This document shows positions 1-9,879 of a stretch of 64,000 bases of DNA, one piece after another. Both the position numbers and the translations under genes were made by a program. The notes beneath the pieces are model-generated. The model saw only the letters and a program-made list of their open reading frames with translations, was not told the DNA's origin and searched no databases. The DNA lies in the NCBI GenBank assembly GCA_945939115.1, contig CAMEVC010000009.1, positions 1 through 64,000 on the forward strand, written 5' to 3'. Origin of the DNA: an uncultured Eubacterium sp. Its GTDB lineage: Bacteria > Bacillota > Clostridia > Lachnospirales > Lachnospiraceae. The stretch's first letter is position 1; each line of letters begins with the position of its first letter.

Positions 1-185
1 TTACTGTTTAGGTTCGTGTATCTTTCGATACTCGCAAGATTCATTAATGAATCATAAAATTCTCAAAGAATTTCAAGGTTGTCTTTCTATTCAATTATCA
101 AAGAACTACAAGTTAAAGAAAAAGTTAAAACCCAGTATTTATCTGATGTTTTAAGGCTTTTCGCACCGCCGTTTACCGCGGCGAC
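1..185 (-). other. rRNA operon leader (5' part, runs off left edge)
   Basis: Read on the minus strand, this stretch follows a strong promoter and contains AGTTCTTTGA (98-107), which resembles the boxA antitermination element found before 16S genes, then an AT-rich leader that reaches the window edge. No mature rRNA is inside the window. That a 16S gene lies just to the left is inferred from the promoter strength, the boxA-like element and the general look of clostridial rRNA leaders. Confidence 0.65.
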
Positions 186-191
186 TTGTAT

Positions 192-220
192 ATAATATCA
201 TTGTAGATACCCATTGTCAA
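192..220 (-). promoter_or_regulatory. Strong sigma-A promoter, rRNA-type
   Basis: On the minus strand TTGACA (215-220) is separated by exactly 17 bases from TATTAT (192-197). A GC-rich start region follows. It points left, away from every gene in the window, and fits an rRNA operon promoter. Confidence 0.8.
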
Positions 221-365
221 CAACTTTTTTCAATAATTTTGAATATTTTTTTCTTTTATTTTTTCGTTATATTTTGATTCAAAAATATCTGCAACATTTA
301 TGTATCAAAAGTATCTTTAGCACTATATATGGTATGTTTTGTCCCGCTATGCCAGAACGATTTAA

Positions 366-401
366 TAAAAACAGCTTCACAAAACAACTGTTTTGTGAAG
401 C
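366..401 (-). terminator. Rho-independent terminator of the zinc-ribbon protein gene
   Basis: A perfect 12-bp inverted repeat (374-385 and 390-401, 4-nt loop) is followed on the minus strand by a T-rich run at about 366-373. It lies 60 bases past the stop of the gene at 463-1080. The rest of 221-462 holds no convincing gene. Confidence 0.85.
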
Positions 402-462
402 CACTTCGTCTATTATGTGCTATATATTTATCATTTATATCTTACTCTTTTTATTACAACAA

Positions 463-1080
463 TCAAACATTTTCATTTAAAACAATACCGGTACGCTGAT
501 ATTCTTCCCACTTTCTTTGAAATTTAAATGTATATACTATTGCAAATATTCCTGCCACCACAACAAACCATCCTCCCGGTTTTCCAAGCAGGACAATAGT
601 CATTATCAAATTAATCATTGAATATATACCTGTCACAACAGCACATGCTCTGCTCTGTGCAAGCTGAATACCCAGTCCAAGTCCCACAATAAGAATTACA
701 TCTATAATTGCGAAAACATTTCCTCCAAGCACGACACTAACAGCAAATGTAATTGCAGCAGTAGCATACATTAATATAGCAGCGGACATAATTCCTTTTG
801 TTATATTATTCAAATAAGGGTGCTTGCTAAACTGTTTTTTGTTCATTACAGGTCCTGCCGAATACATCCCCTGATACATTGGCATCCCTTGATACATCGG
901 CGTTCCCTGATTCATCAGCATACCCTGATTCATCGGCATACCCTGGTTCATCGGCATACCACCAGGGCTGTAATTAACATAGGGTGTATTTGCATATTGC
1001 ACCTGTTGCATTGCTGCTCCACACCTTCCACAGAATTTTGCCCCTTCAACATTCTCACTTCCACACGACTGGCATATCAT
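463..1080 (-). CDS. Zinc-ribbon membrane protein with Met/Gln-rich hexapeptide repeats
   Basis: The 205-residue product begins with a four-cysteine zinc ribbon (C3, C6, C17, C20, in two CxxC pairs). Residues 42-71 are five tandem hexapeptides of the type MPMNQG/MPMYQG, and three or four hydrophobic segments occupy roughly residues 95-190. This build (zinc ribbon, low-complexity linker, small membrane domain) is common in Firmicutes proteins of unknown role. The ATG has an upstream GAGGAGAG. It ends a run of minus-strand genes that begins with the LysM protein. The short repeats are a likely site of length variation. Function is unknown. Confidence 0.75.
   Translation of the reverse strand: MICQSCGSENVEGAKFCGRCGAAMQQVQYANTPYVNYSPGGMPMNQGMPMNQGMLMNQGTPMYQGMPMYQGMYSAGPVMNKKQFSKHPYLNNITKGIMSAAILMYATAAITFAVSVVLGGNVFAIIDVILIVGLGLGIQLAQSRACAVVTGIYSMINLIMTIVLLGKPGGWFVVVAGIFAIVYTFKFQRKWEEYQRTGIVLNENV
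868..957 (-). repeat. Five 18-bp coding repeats (hexapeptide)
   Basis: These 18-bp units encode MPMNQG, MPMNQG, MLMNQG, TPMYQG and MPMYQG in the linker of the zinc-ribbon membrane protein. The repeat period is a multiple of three, so copy-number change would keep the frame. Confidence 0.85.
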
Positions 1081-1096
1081 AATAATATCTCTCCTC

Positions 1097-1870
1097 TTAT
1101 TTCATCGTATTGAATAACAGCTTTGTAACAGGATTATAGTTGTATATCATTTGTAAAAAGGAATTCCCCTGTATCTGTGCCAAAATATTTGAAGCAGCCT
1201 GTGTTGTGCTTATGGCAGTAACTATTGTAAAGAATATCCACACAATTACCAGCCCCTCCACTAAGCCCAATACTGCACCACCTAACTGGTCGGCTTGTTT
1301 TATCACAGGCAAATGCTTTATTAAGCCTGTTGCAAATATCACTATTCTCAAAGCTATAAATACAATTAACATTATTACGATATATATTATTGCTGTCAAT
1401 ACCACTTCTGTCATTCTAAAAGCCACAATATGAAGACAGATTTCTTTTACAGAATTCGCACTATATAATTCCATGGCTTTCATAACTTCCTGTCCGGAAA
1501 TTGTCTGTATTGTATTTGTCAGGCTTTCCGGCAAATGGATTCTATCGCCTATTTGTCCCGCAATTTCAGCAATATTATCAGTAAATGCCTCTACCTGATT
1601 AACATCAATATCAATTGGAATATCATAGTCAGAGTCAAAATATTTGTTAACAGATTCATTGTTTAATAGTACATTATATATTGATTCTGACATCTTCTCA
1701 TCAATATCAGTATTATTCTTAATTGCCGATGTACAAATAGGAGCTAATATTACAGCCGCTATTATTGTAATTACAATTGATGCCAATGAAAGAATTATTC
1801 TGATAACTCCCTTTCTCCATCCTAATATTGTAAATATTGCTAAAATTAATATGACGCCCGCTACTAACAT
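1097..1870 (-). CDS. CvpA family membrane protein
   Basis: This 257-residue protein starts with the hydrophobic helix and the short basic GWRKG turn typical of CvpA (colicin V production) proteins. Two more hydrophobic blocks lie near residues 150-190 and 200-230, with a polar extracytoplasmic stretch of about 100 residues between the first and second regions. The family is widespread and its biochemical role is not settled; envelope and cell-wall processes have been suggested. An AAAGGAGAG site precedes the ATG. It lies 13 bases downstream of the DUF5711 gene, so the two are probably co-transcribed. Confidence 0.8.
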   Translation of the reverse strand: MLVAGVILILAIFTILGWRKGVIRIILSLASIVITIIAAVILAPICTSAIKNNTDIDEKMSESIYNVLLNNESVNKYFDSDYDIPIDIDVNQVEAFTDNIAEIAGQIGDRIHLPESLTNTIQTISGQEVMKAMELYSANSVKEICLHIVAFRMTEVVLTAIIYIVIMLIVFIALRIVIFATGLIKHLPVIKQADQLGGAVLGLVEGLVIVWIFFTIVTAISTTQAASNILAQIQGNSFLQMIYNYNPVTKLLFNTMK

Positions 1871-1883
1871 ATACGCTCTCCTT

Positions 1884-3155
1884 TTACTTTAGTTTAATTG
1901 TCTGGATATACTTTGAATTAACCAGAGTGTATGTTCCCCTTGTGCCTGTCGGCATAACATCTGTAACCGGCATATCAAATTCTATATTGGCAAGCACCTT
2001 GCCGCGCATATTCATTAGCACAAATGTAGTCGCATTACTTAATATTACACTCTTTCCATCAAACTTCGCATCCGTATACTGCACACCAAATGTAGTATCA
2101 AACACTTCCTTTCCCGATGTGTTATATACTTTAAGTTTGTATGGGTCTCCTGATTCAGAATTATCCAGTATCATTCCTATGTACTGGTCACTATAAAATA
2201 TTTTCTCTATGTCATTGTCTATCTTGATAGTATGTTCAAGACTTGGGTATTCCTTAATCTTATAAAGGCTAATAACATTCTCTCCAACAGCTACTGCCAG
2301 ATTGTCATTGATGAATCTCACATCTCCAACTATCACATCATCATAATTGAACCCACCAACTACACGTTCTGTCTCATTTTTTCCCACATCAGAAAAATTA
2401 TAAAAAACGACATTGTTTTTAATTTCATCACCACTCACCTTTATAAATGAAGCTATGAGTTTCTTGGCATCTGATGATATGCTGATATCCAACGGATAAC
2501 CATCCCCTGACAGGGTTGTCTTAACGCTGTATATTTTCTCAGCATTTGTATCGTACATATTAATGTAGTTTGCGTTATTATCCTCTAGAACAGCAGCTAT
2601 CTTGCCATTGGCAGAAACCTCCACCTGCAATATTGGCATTGATGTATCTATCCTGCCAACCTGTCCATTCTCATTAAATGAATATGCCGAACTCCCCTTA
2701 ATATCTGCAACAGCTATAGAACTTCCACACACTTTAACCTTGGGATTCTGCATCGAATATGTCTGGTTCCATATAACTTTTCCGTCACTTTTATAATATG
2801 AAATCCCGTCATTACTATACCTTACATACCCATCTGCAAATGCTACATACTTAGACGACTCTATATCATCTCTGTTAACTGAGCCAGATACTGTATAAGA
2901 TGAGAACCGGTAATTGTCCATAATTCTTAAAGCAACATATACAGCCACAACAATTACTGCAACTGCCATCACTACAAGTACTGATACTCTTAGCTTATGT
3001 CTCCTTATCCTGCGTCTTACTTCCTCTTCGTCTAACACGTCCTCATCTGGTAACTCAGAAGCTGCTGCAGTTTCATTGTTAATGCTGATTATCCTTCTTA
3101 CAGGAGCATTCTTATTACCATTAAATCTTGATTTCCCAGATATTATATCTGCCAT
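1884..3155 (-). CDS. DUF5711 family single-pass protein, beta-propeller-like
   Basis: The 423-residue protein has an acidic N-terminal cytoplasmic part, a basic stretch (RRRIRRHK, about residues 47-54), one transmembrane helix at about 57-78 and a long extracytoplasmic domain. That domain shows repeated strand-like blocks ending in aromatic or Asp residues (for example YVRYSNDG, SAYSFNENG, INMYDTN), which suggests a WD40/PQQ-like propeller. This architecture matches DUF5711 of Lachnospiraceae. AAAAGGGG precedes the ATG. It sits upstream of cvpA and downstream of the LysM gene, forming an apparent envelope operon. No enzymatic motif is visible. Confidence 0.75.
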   Translation of the reverse strand: MADIISGKSRFNGNKNAPVRRIISINNETAAASELPDEDVLDEEEVRRRIRRHKLRVSVLVVMAVAVIVVAVYVALRIMDNYRFSSYTVSGSVNRDDIESSKYVAFADGYVRYSNDGISYYKSDGKVIWNQTYSMQNPKVKVCGSSIAVADIKGSSAYSFNENGQVGRIDTSMPILQVEVSANGKIAAVLEDNNANYINMYDTNAEKIYSVKTTLSGDGYPLDISISSDAKKLIASFIKVSGDEIKNNVVFYNFSDVGKNETERVVGGFNYDDVIVGDVRFINDNLAVAVGENVISLYKIKEYPSLEHTIKIDNDIEKIFYSDQYIGMILDNSESGDPYKLKVYNTSGKEVFDTTFGVQYTDAKFDGKSVILSNATTFVLMNMRGKVLANIEFDMPVTDVMPTGTRGTYTLVNSKYIQTIKLK

Positions 3156-3218
3156 ATGTTATCCCCTTTTCAATTGCATCCTCTGCCATAGATAATTATA
3201 CAATATTGGGGAATTTAA

Positions 3219-4379
3219 TCAAGGAAGTTTTATCTGCTGTCCGACATATAGTAGATTTTCGTCTTTTATATTATTAAATGCGATAACTTCACTACATTTT
3301 GATGTATCTCCATAATATCTTTTACATATACCCATTATTGTATCTCCGGCCTTAACGGTGTAAATCTTTGGTTCGCTGACCGATGCCGCCGCTGTCTGAG
3401 CCTCTGTCGCTGGAGCAGTAGTTACCTTAACACTCTCTGTTGCTGTTGCGCTAATGGTTGCCTCCTGTGTTTCTGTCTGTGCCTCTGTCGGATATACTCC
3501 TCCCTCAAGCTTGTTTACCGGCACAACATTTTCTCCATCATCCGAATCATTTCCCGACATTTGTACCATCAGACTGCTGATTGACTTGTCGAATTTTTTC
3601 ATTTTCTGATAATTATTCATAAGATTTATGCTTATAACCAATATAACGACCACCATAAATCCACTTACTGCATACATGAATCTTGTACTCTTTTTTTGTT
3701 CTCTGAGCTCTTCTTTTTCTCTGATTATGTTCCGTATAGACTTCATAACCTTATCCTGTCCATCTTCACTGGAGCTTCTCTCCCTTCGCTCAAGCATATA
3801 TTCCTGCATCTCATAGTTACGCTCATAGAAACATACGTATCCCTTTTGTTTTTTTAATTCTCCATTCTCATAGAGATAGAAATTTTCTTCCTTCTCTACA
3901 GTATCTATCAGATAAAATGTTTTCATAGCACCTGCAAAATTATCCAAATGTATCTTCTTGAGTTTTAACATTCTCTCTGTCGTAACTTCAGGAATTGCGG
4001 CAAACCAGCCCACTACTGAAAGATCCGGAAAATATTTTTCCACGTCAGAATATATACCATTCCACACATTTTCATTAAAATAGACTCCTTTTTCTTCCAC
4101 TTCTGTGCCTAATTTAGCCCTGATAACTCCCTTTATAAAAACACATTTTTCATCTCCGTCAACCTGGCTTTCTCCTAATAGTACCCCAGCCTGCGAATCT
4201 GAAGGATTATTATAAGCAATTGAGTTTATATATGTAAACGCATAATCCTCGATATATATCTTCTTGTCAGAACTCACTTCGCCTATCTGCTTAATATTCT
4301 TCGGTCTTCTTATGGCCGCACCTCTTGTAACCTGCTTTGATTTATCCGTACTCTCCTCATTACATATTATTTCAATCAT
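3219..4379 (-). CDS. MPN-like domain, transmembrane helix and LysM protein
   Basis: I start this 386-residue protein at the ATG preceded by AAGGAGG, 13 codons inside the longer open frame. Residues about 40-185 resemble an MPN/JAB fold (GVLLGES, then VVGWFAAIP, a downstream HLDNFAG and a YLIDT strand). The usual metal-binding HxH after the GW motif is replaced by hydrophobic residues, so a protease activity looks lost. A transmembrane helix follows at about 232-252, then a Thr/Ala/Glu-rich linker, and a C-terminal LysM motif (YTVKAGDTIMGICKRYYGD) that should bind peptidoglycan. The MPN assignment is by pattern only. It heads the operon with DUF5711 and cvpA. Confidence 0.7.
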   Translation of the reverse strand: MIEIICNEESTDKSKQVTRGAAIRRPKNIKQIGEVSSDKKIYIEDYAFTYINSIAYNNPSDSQAGVLLGESQVDGDEKCVFIKGVIRAKLGTEVEEKGVYFNENVWNGIYSDVEKYFPDLSVVGWFAAIPEVTTERMLKLKKIHLDNFAGAMKTFYLIDTVEKEENFYLYENGELKKQKGYVCFYERNYEMQEYMLERRERSSSEDGQDKVMKSIRNIIREKEELREQKKSTRFMYAVSGFMVVVILVISINLMNNYQKMKKFDKSISSLMVQMSGNDSDDGENVVPVNKLEGGVYPTEAQTETQEATISATATESVKVTTAPATEAQTAAASVSEPKIYTVKAGDTIMGICKRYYGDTSKCSEVIAFNNIKDENLLYVGQQIKLP

Positions 4380-4556
4380 GGTGCCTCCTTCAGCTATTAT
4401 TAACCTGAATAATATCACTCACTTTGAAAAAAATTTATCATATTTTGTCAGCAATTAAAAAAATATTGAAGACAATTTTTGTAATATTAGTTTCCCCCAT
4501 GACGTAAGAATATTTAAGGGGCTTATCTGCCCACTTTGTCCAATCTGGAGGAGCAA

Positions 4557-5141
4557 ATGCTTTATTATTTCGATTCTAAAAATCCTTTATCTGCAGTTAA
4601 AATGGGTAAACTGCTTAATACCATTGCATGTGAAAAAATTCTTCCTCATCAGGAAATTATAATTCTGTGTATTGGAAGTGACCGTTCTACCGGGGATAGT
4701 CTTGGGCCATTAATAGGGCACAAGCTCAAGAAATATATCTCATCTGATATATATGTGTTTGGAGATCTTAACCAACCTGTACATGCCGCAAATCTTTCTT
4801 ACTGCATTAAGACCATATATAAAACCTTTGATAATCCATTCATCATAGCAATAGATGCGTCCTTAGGAAAAGACGAGCATATCGGTTACATAACACTGGG
4901 GACAGGCCCATTAAAGCCCGGTCTCGGCGTAAAAAAAAGATTGCCTGAAGTTGGAGACATTCATATCACAGGGATAGTCAATTCTTCCCGCAACATGGAA
5001 TTCTCCACACTTCAGACAACCCGTCTGTCAATTATATTTCAGATAGCTGATGCAATCGTACTTGCGCTCAGAACTTTCAATGACGATTATTATACACAGA
5101 AAGTGCCTGAGCAATCGTATCTGCTGAACCAGCTTTCATAA
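4557..5141 (+). CDS. yyaC: Spore protease-like protein YyaC (DUF1256)
   Basis: This 194-residue protein contains the conserved IGSDRSTGDSLGPLIG block and the downstream VFGDLNQPVHA, AIDASLG and GTGPLKPGLGV segments that define the YyaC/DUF1256 family, related in fold to the germination protease Gpr. Family members are found in spore-forming Firmicutes. I chose the ATG at 4557 because GGAGGAG (4547-4553) sits at ideal spacing; a longer TTG start at 4536 is less likely. Its 3' end overlaps the convergent coiled-coil gene by 65 bases. Confidence 0.85.
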   Translation: MLYYFDSKNPLSAVKMGKLLNTIACEKILPHQEIIILCIGSDRSTGDSLGPLIGHKLKKYISSDIYVFGDLNQPVHAANLSYCIKTIYKTFDNPFIIAIDASLGKDEHIGYITLGTGPLKPGLGVKKRLPEVGDIHITGIVNSSRNMEFSTLQTTRLSIIFQIADAIVLALRTFNDDYYTQKVPEQSYLLNQLS

Positions 5142-6168
5142 TAGAATTAAGTTCTGTAAGCTTGTCTACATTCATAAATTCTTTGCCAAGATACGCTTCA
5201 TAGTTAGATGAAATATAAATTCTCTGTTTCTTAACCAGATTATCTAACTCATCCAATTCCGTCTGTTTCTTGTCAAGTTCAGACTCCATATTGGTTATCT
5301 TATCCTGATACCGCTCATCTATCTCTGAAATAATATCAGCCTTGGTGTTCTTTTCAAATTCGTCCAGGGCTGAACGTTTTTCATCATCAATTCTTGCAAT
5401 ATCATCATGAAGCGTATTGATATTAGAATCAAATTCTTCCAATCCATACATATCTTCGTTCTTGTCTTTATGAATATTGCGCTCAATTTTTCTGATACGC
5501 TTTTTATTGTCAATTATCTGCATTCTAGTCTTCTGAGCAGCAATTATTGTATCCATATGCGGCAAAATCACCCCTCGGTATACACACTTTACTGTGATTA
5601 AAGACAACAGCGACACTAACACACAATAAACAAGCAGTATCCACTTAGAAATCATAGGCAGAAAGAACAGAACAACCGGAACCGCAATTAAAAGTATGGA
5701 AATTACAACAAAATCAATAATATAATCAATCACTCTCTTCGGATTAAATACAGAGATAAATAGCCGGCTATTACATATCTTAGAGATATTCTCATGTATA
5801 AATGCCTCGCTAATCTGTTCTGCCAGATCTGAATTCTCTGCCCGTAGGGATGCTGTCTCAGCACTGATTCTCTCTTTGACTCCAGCCATCTTAGCTCTGT
5901 CTCTCTCAGCCATAACAGTTTTTATCTTATCCTTGTCAGCTTCAATTGACTTATCATAACCCTCACATATTGCTGCGATACTTGCCTTTATCTTGGAATC
6001 TGTTTCATTTTGCTTTTCTTTCTTAGCAGTCTCTAATTCCTTAGTAATATCCTTAACACTGGCATTCAGCTTCTCCAGCCTGTCCTTCTTGGCATTATGC
6101 TCTTTAATATCACTAAGAATCTGCTCAAGCTTTTCCTGATTTCCATTAAGTATATTCTGTTCTGCCAT
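5077..6168 (-). CDS. Coiled-coil membrane protein of unknown function
   Basis: The 363-residue protein has long charged heptad-rich stretches at about 1-125 and 215-335, flanking two transmembrane helices at about 150-200. The pattern suggests a membrane-anchored protein with two cytoplasmic coiled-coil arms. I recognise no catalytic motif and no named family. It is convergent with yyaC and shares 65 bases with it at the 3' end, which is unusual for unrelated genes. The weak GGTGG before the ATG is the only ribosome-binding signal visible. Confidence 0.65.
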   Translation of the reverse strand: MAEQNILNGNQEKLEQILSDIKEHNAKKDRLEKLNASVKDITKELETAKKEKQNETDSKIKASIAAICEGYDKSIEADKDKIKTVMAERDRAKMAGVKERISAETASLRAENSDLAEQISEAFIHENISKICNSRLFISVFNPKRVIDYIIDFVVISILLIAVPVVLFFLPMISKWILLVYCVLVSLLSLITVKCVYRGVILPHMDTIIAAQKTRMQIIDNKKRIRKIERNIHKDKNEDMYGLEEFDSNINTLHDDIARIDDEKRSALDEFEKNTKADIISEIDERYQDKITNMESELDKKQTELDELDNLVKKQRIYISSNYEAYLGKEFMNVDKLTELNSIMKAGSADTIAQALSVYNNRH

Positions 6169-6207
6169 CTACCCACCAACTTCCGTATAAACACTTTTAG
6201 TAACTTA

Positions 6208-8496
6208 TTATCTATTCTCTTTATAATAGTTAATAAGACAGCCATCTAAGATAATCTGCCTCTCATCATCTGTAAGCTCGTCAAGTTTAAGTTCAAATTC
6301 CTTCATATCCTTATTAGCAACATATGCCTTAAGAACTGATACTTTATTCTTAATTGCGTCCTGAATACCAGGTATGAAGATATAATCTCCATTCTCAAAC
6401 GGAAGCTCTCCCTTGTCTATAATAAATGGAAGCATTCCCCAGTTAATAAGGTTAGAACGATATCTCTTGGTTGCATATTCATTAGCTATATTAGCCCAGC
6501 CTCCGAGAACCTTCTGGCATGAAGCAGCCTGCTCTCTTGCTGAACCGTCTCCCGGCTTAACAGCAAATATTGTACTTCCTACTCCGACATTAGTCTTATT
6601 AACATCATATGTCTCTTTAATCTTATGCATAATAGGAGCAAGTTCTGGCAGTGCCTCGCCCATACACTGTCCTGCTTCTCTTGCCTTCTCAGCCTTCTGG
6701 ACTTCCTTAGCACGTCCAACATATGCTGGATCTTTCCTTGAAAGTGCGAATTCAGCAAGACCCAATGGGTTGGATCTGAATGATGATGTCTCTCCGGAAG
6801 GAATGAGCTCATCTGTTGTAGTTACAGGGTCATGTATTTCTGATACAACCTTAATTATAAGATTCTCTGGAAGCGCAACCATCTCCGGCCAGTCCTTAAT
6901 ATTAGGTCCAAACTGGATTTCCTGCTCCGGGTCAGCTACTCCCTTGCTGTCAAATACTCTGTTAGCATATATTGAACTGTCGAAATGATATGCTGGACCT
7001 GTATATTCAACATCCATATCTGTAGCGGCTGTAAGATAACCCTTATTAGCTGCTGTTGCAGCAATAGAACGTGCATCCATAAGCGCAACAGATGAAATCT
7101 GTCCATTCTGAAGCTTTGAACCCTCTCTGTTAGGGAAGTTTCTTGTAGAATGTCTGATTGAAAATGCATTATTAGCAGGAGTATCTCCTGCACCAAAACA
7201 TGGTCCACAGAATGCAGTCTTAACAATTGCTCCTGTCTGCATAAGGTCAGCCAGTCTTCCATTTCTTGCAAGTTCTACATATATAGGCGTACTTGCCGGA
7301 TAAACACTGAGTGTAAACTCATCTGCTCCGATAGACTTACCCTTGAGAATGTCTGCAGCAGCACATATATTCTCAAAACCACCGCCGGCACATCCTGCTA
7401 TGATACCCTGATCCACATAGAGTCTGCCATTCTTAATCTTATCAGTAAGCTTATAATCAACCTGTCCATCCAGACTGACAAGAGCTTTTTTCTCTACATC
7501 ATGAAGTATGTCCTCAAGGTTAGCATTCAGCTCCTCAATAGTATAAGTATTGCTTGGATGGAACGGCATTGCTATCATCGGCTTAATTGAACTTAAATCG
7601 ACATAAACAACTCCGTCATAATATGCTACACTTCCAGGGTTGAGTTCCTTATAGCACTCACTTCTTCCGTGAATATCATAGAATTCCTTCACCTTGTCAT
7701 CTGTTCTCCAGATTGATGAAAGACATGTTGTCTCTGTTGTCATAACATCAACACCAATTCTGAAATCTGCACTGAGCGAAGACACACCTGGTCCTACGAA
7801 CTCCATTACTTTATTCTTAACATATCCATTGCCGAATACTGCACCGATTATAGCAAGTGCTACATCCTGTGGTCCTACTCCCTTAGCCGGCTCTCCTGTC
7901 ATATATATTGCAACAACACCAGGTCTGTTAATATCATATGTCTTATTAAGAAGCTGCTTAACAAGCTCTGGTCCTCCCTCGCCCATAGCCATGGTTCCAA
8001 GTGCTCCGTAACGAGTATGACTGTCTGAACCAAGAATCATCTTGCCACCTTCAGCCAGCATCTCTCTTGCAAACTGGTGAATTACAGCCTGATGAGGTGG
8101 TACATACATTCCACCGTATTTCTTAGCGCATGTAAGTCCAAACATATGATCATCCTCATTAATTGTTCCACCTACAGCGCATAAGCTGTTATGGCAGTTA
8201 GTAAGAACATATGGTATCGGAAACTTCTCTAATCCTGATGCTCTGGCAGTCTGTATAATTCCAACAAATGTTATATCATGGGAAGTCATCTTATCAAACT
8301 TAATCTTCAACTTCTCCATATTGCCTGATGTGTTATGGCTCTCAAGAATTCCATAGGCAATAGTATTCTTTACAGCCTCTTCCTTAGTTATCGAACTTCC
8401 TGTTTTAGCTGCAACTTCACTTGTAGCTGAAGCACTATCTTCAATAACATCTACTCCGTTAATAAGATATGCTCCTCCATCACTTAATTTAATCAT
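6208..8496 (-). CDS. Aconitase-family hydratase (YbhJ-like)
   Basis: The 762-residue protein has the aconitase fold signatures: GSDSHTRYG near residue 156, a [4Fe-4S] ligand set with C369 in IIAGCAGG and the pair C430/C433 in [12 protein letters not shown], and a C-terminal swivel domain with [10 protein letters not shown] near residue 650. Length and domain order match the E. coli YbhJ-type putative hydratase rather than short isopropylmalate isomerases. It should isomerise a tricarboxylic acid by dehydration and rehydration, but the substrate cannot be read from sequence; citrate is plausible. GAGGAG precedes the ATG. No citrate synthase or isocitrate dehydrogenase gene lies beside it. Confidence 0.85.
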   Translation of the reverse strand: MIKLSDGGAYLINGVDVIEDSASATSEVAAKTGSSITKEEAVKNTIAYGILESHNTSGNMEKLKIKFDKMTSHDITFVGIIQTARASGLEKFPIPYVLTNCHNSLCAVGGTINEDDHMFGLTCAKKYGGMYVPPHQAVIHQFAREMLAEGGKMILGSDSHTRYGALGTMAMGEGGPELVKQLLNKTYDINRPGVVAIYMTGEPAKGVGPQDVALAIIGAVFGNGYVKNKVMEFVGPGVSSLSADFRIGVDVMTTETTCLSSIWRTDDKVKEFYDIHGRSECYKELNPGSVAYYDGVVYVDLSSIKPMIAMPFHPSNTYTIEELNANLEDILHDVEKKALVSLDGQVDYKLTDKIKNGRLYVDQGIIAGCAGGGFENICAAADILKGKSIGADEFTLSVYPASTPIYVELARNGRLADLMQTGAIVKTAFCGPCFGAGDTPANNAFSIRHSTRNFPNREGSKLQNGQISSVALMDARSIAATAANKGYLTAATDMDVEYTGPAYHFDSSIYANRVFDSKGVADPEQEIQFGPNIKDWPEMVALPENLIIKVVSEIHDPVTTTDELIPSGETSSFRSNPLGLAEFALSRKDPAYVGRAKEVQKAEKAREAGQCMGEALPELAPIMHKIKETYDVNKTNVGVGSTIFAVKPGDGSAREQAASCQKVLGGWANIANEYATKRYRSNLINWGMLPFIIDKGELPFENGDYIFIPGIQDAIKNKVSVLKAYVANKDMKEFELKLDELTDDERQIILDGCLINYYKENR

Positions 8497-8565
8497 GTGC
8501 TCTCCTCTTTCTTAAATATGATTACGGTTTCCCGCATATATTATTAATATATTCAAATAAATTTC

Positions 8566-8982
8566 TTACAAATATGGTGTAACTTTCTCTTTTATTAATG
8601 AGATATCATCATTATCTGCTGTTCCCGGAACCCAGCCCACATTGACTGTATCGCCTTTAATTCTCGGAATAATATGCATATGAAAATGAAATACTGTCTG
8701 TCCGGCAGCTTCTCCATTATTCTGGACAATGTTAAGTCCATCAAAATCCAAAGCCTTTCTGTATGCCTTAGAAATCTTTAATGCAACCTTGAATACATGC
8801 GCTGCTGTCTCATCATCCATTCCATATATATCGTCGAAATGTTCCTTCGGCAATATAAGTACATGACCTTTAGCGGCAGGGTTGGCATCAAATATAACTT
8901 TCACAATGTCATCCTCGTAAAGGGCATTAGTTGGAATCTCGCCGTTTGCCAGCTTGCAGAAAATACAATCATCCTTTTTCAT
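8566..8982 (-). CDS. HIT family (histidine triad) nucleotide-binding protein
   Basis: The 138-residue protein carries the histidine triad HxHxH at H99, H101 and H103, with the upstream GLNIVQNNGEAAGQTV block of HinT-type hydrolases. An N-terminal CIFCK contributes a possible zinc site with a later histidine. HIT proteins hydrolyse nucleoside phosphoramidates and related adenylated compounds. It lies 69 bases downstream (minus sense) of nothing on its own strand except the intergenic gap before the divergent kinase, so it may head the transcript into the hydratase gene. GAGG precedes the ATG. Confidence 0.88.
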   Translation of the reverse strand: MKKDDCIFCKLANGEIPTNALYEDDIVKVIFDANPAAKGHVLILPKEHFDDIYGMDDETAAHVFKVALKISKAYRKALDFDGLNIVQNNGEAAGQTVFHFHMHIIPRIKGDTVNVGWVPGTADNDDISLIKEKVTPYL

Positions 8983-9116
8983 TCTTTTTCCTCACTTTAC
9001 GCGAAATTTGTCGAAACACTTTTGTTTACATGTGTTTCAAGTACGTATATACTTTAATATCATAGCTTAAAGAAGGTTTGATTACAACCTTGTTAAGAAA
9101 AACTTATTAAATTAAT

Positions 9117-9872
9117 GTGCGAAAGGATAAATATTTAGATATGTTAACATCGGATGAATATAATATTCTAAAGGGTTATATAGATAACACCCCAGAATTA
9201 GCTGATATTATGGAAAAGCTCTCTTTCTATTCCCCATCAGAATTATCAACCGATTCCCATAATATAAAAAATTATATTGCTTTTCTTAAAACGAGCTTTC
9301 AGCTTCTTAAAAAGAAACACCCCGAACTAAGCTGTGATTCGGGAATGGACAGGATAGAAACCGTACTCAACGAACTAATAAGTCACATGGATAGAACCAC
9401 TCTGTACAGATACAGCATGAAGAAATATGAGTCTACACCTATCAATATTAATGACATTCTCTATGAAATTCCGGATTACATAGATGAAAAACTTGATAAC
9501 AACTGTGAATATTCCTTCGACCTTGAAAACCTCCCCATGATAAATATTAATCCTGAGCAGCTAATTCTCCTTCTCACCGAGGCTGTAACAAACGCATGTG
9601 AAGCCTCAGACTGCACCGGAGAAATATCTATTTGCTCCCGTATAGAGGAGCGTTATATCCTGATAAGGATAACGAACCATACCCGTAATAATACACCTAA
9701 GCAATATGACTACAACCAGTTAGCCCAGCCCTTCTACACAACAAAATCAGGTCATACCGGTGTCGGACTGTCTATTATCCATCAAATATGCCTTGCATAT
9801 AACGGCTTCGCACAATTATATGGTAAAGCTTCCTCAACAGTATTGGAAATACACTTACCCATTAATTACTAA
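9117..9872 (+). CDS. Orphan cytoplasmic sensor histidine kinase
   Basis: The 251-residue product has a degenerate H-box around H48 (SHNIKNY), followed by a dimerisation-like helical pair and a C-terminal HATPase_c domain with an N-box (EAVTNACEAS), an F-box-like QPFYTTK and a G-box (GHTGVGLSI). No transmembrane segment or sensor domain is visible and no response regulator is adjacent. The start is uncertain: GTG at 9117 has no clear Shine-Dalgarno sequence, and an in-frame ATG occurs at codon 8. It is one of the few plus-strand genes and is convergent with the flavodoxin gene, 7 bases away. Confidence 0.75.
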   Translation: MRKDKYLDMLTSDEYNILKGYIDNTPELADIMEKLSFYSPSELSTDSHNIKNYIAFLKTSFQLLKKKHPELSCDSGMDRIETVLNELISHMDRTTLYRYSMKKYESTPININDILYEIPDYIDEKLDNNCEYSFDLENLPMININPEQLILLLTEAVTNACEASDCTGEISICSRIEERYILIRITNHTRNNTPKQYDYNQLAQPFYTTKSGHTGVGLSIIHQICLAYNGFAQLYGKASSTVLEIHLPINY

Positions 9873-9879
9873 GACAGTA

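Noticed and set aside
214-480. 88-codon plus-strand frame near the left end
   Set aside because: It starts inside the rRNA promoter and runs through the terminator hairpin. Composition is AT-driven.
6413-6988. 191-codon plus-strand frame inside the hydratase gene
   Set aside because: It is antisense to conserved hydratase sequence, with no ribosome binding site and no recognisable domain.
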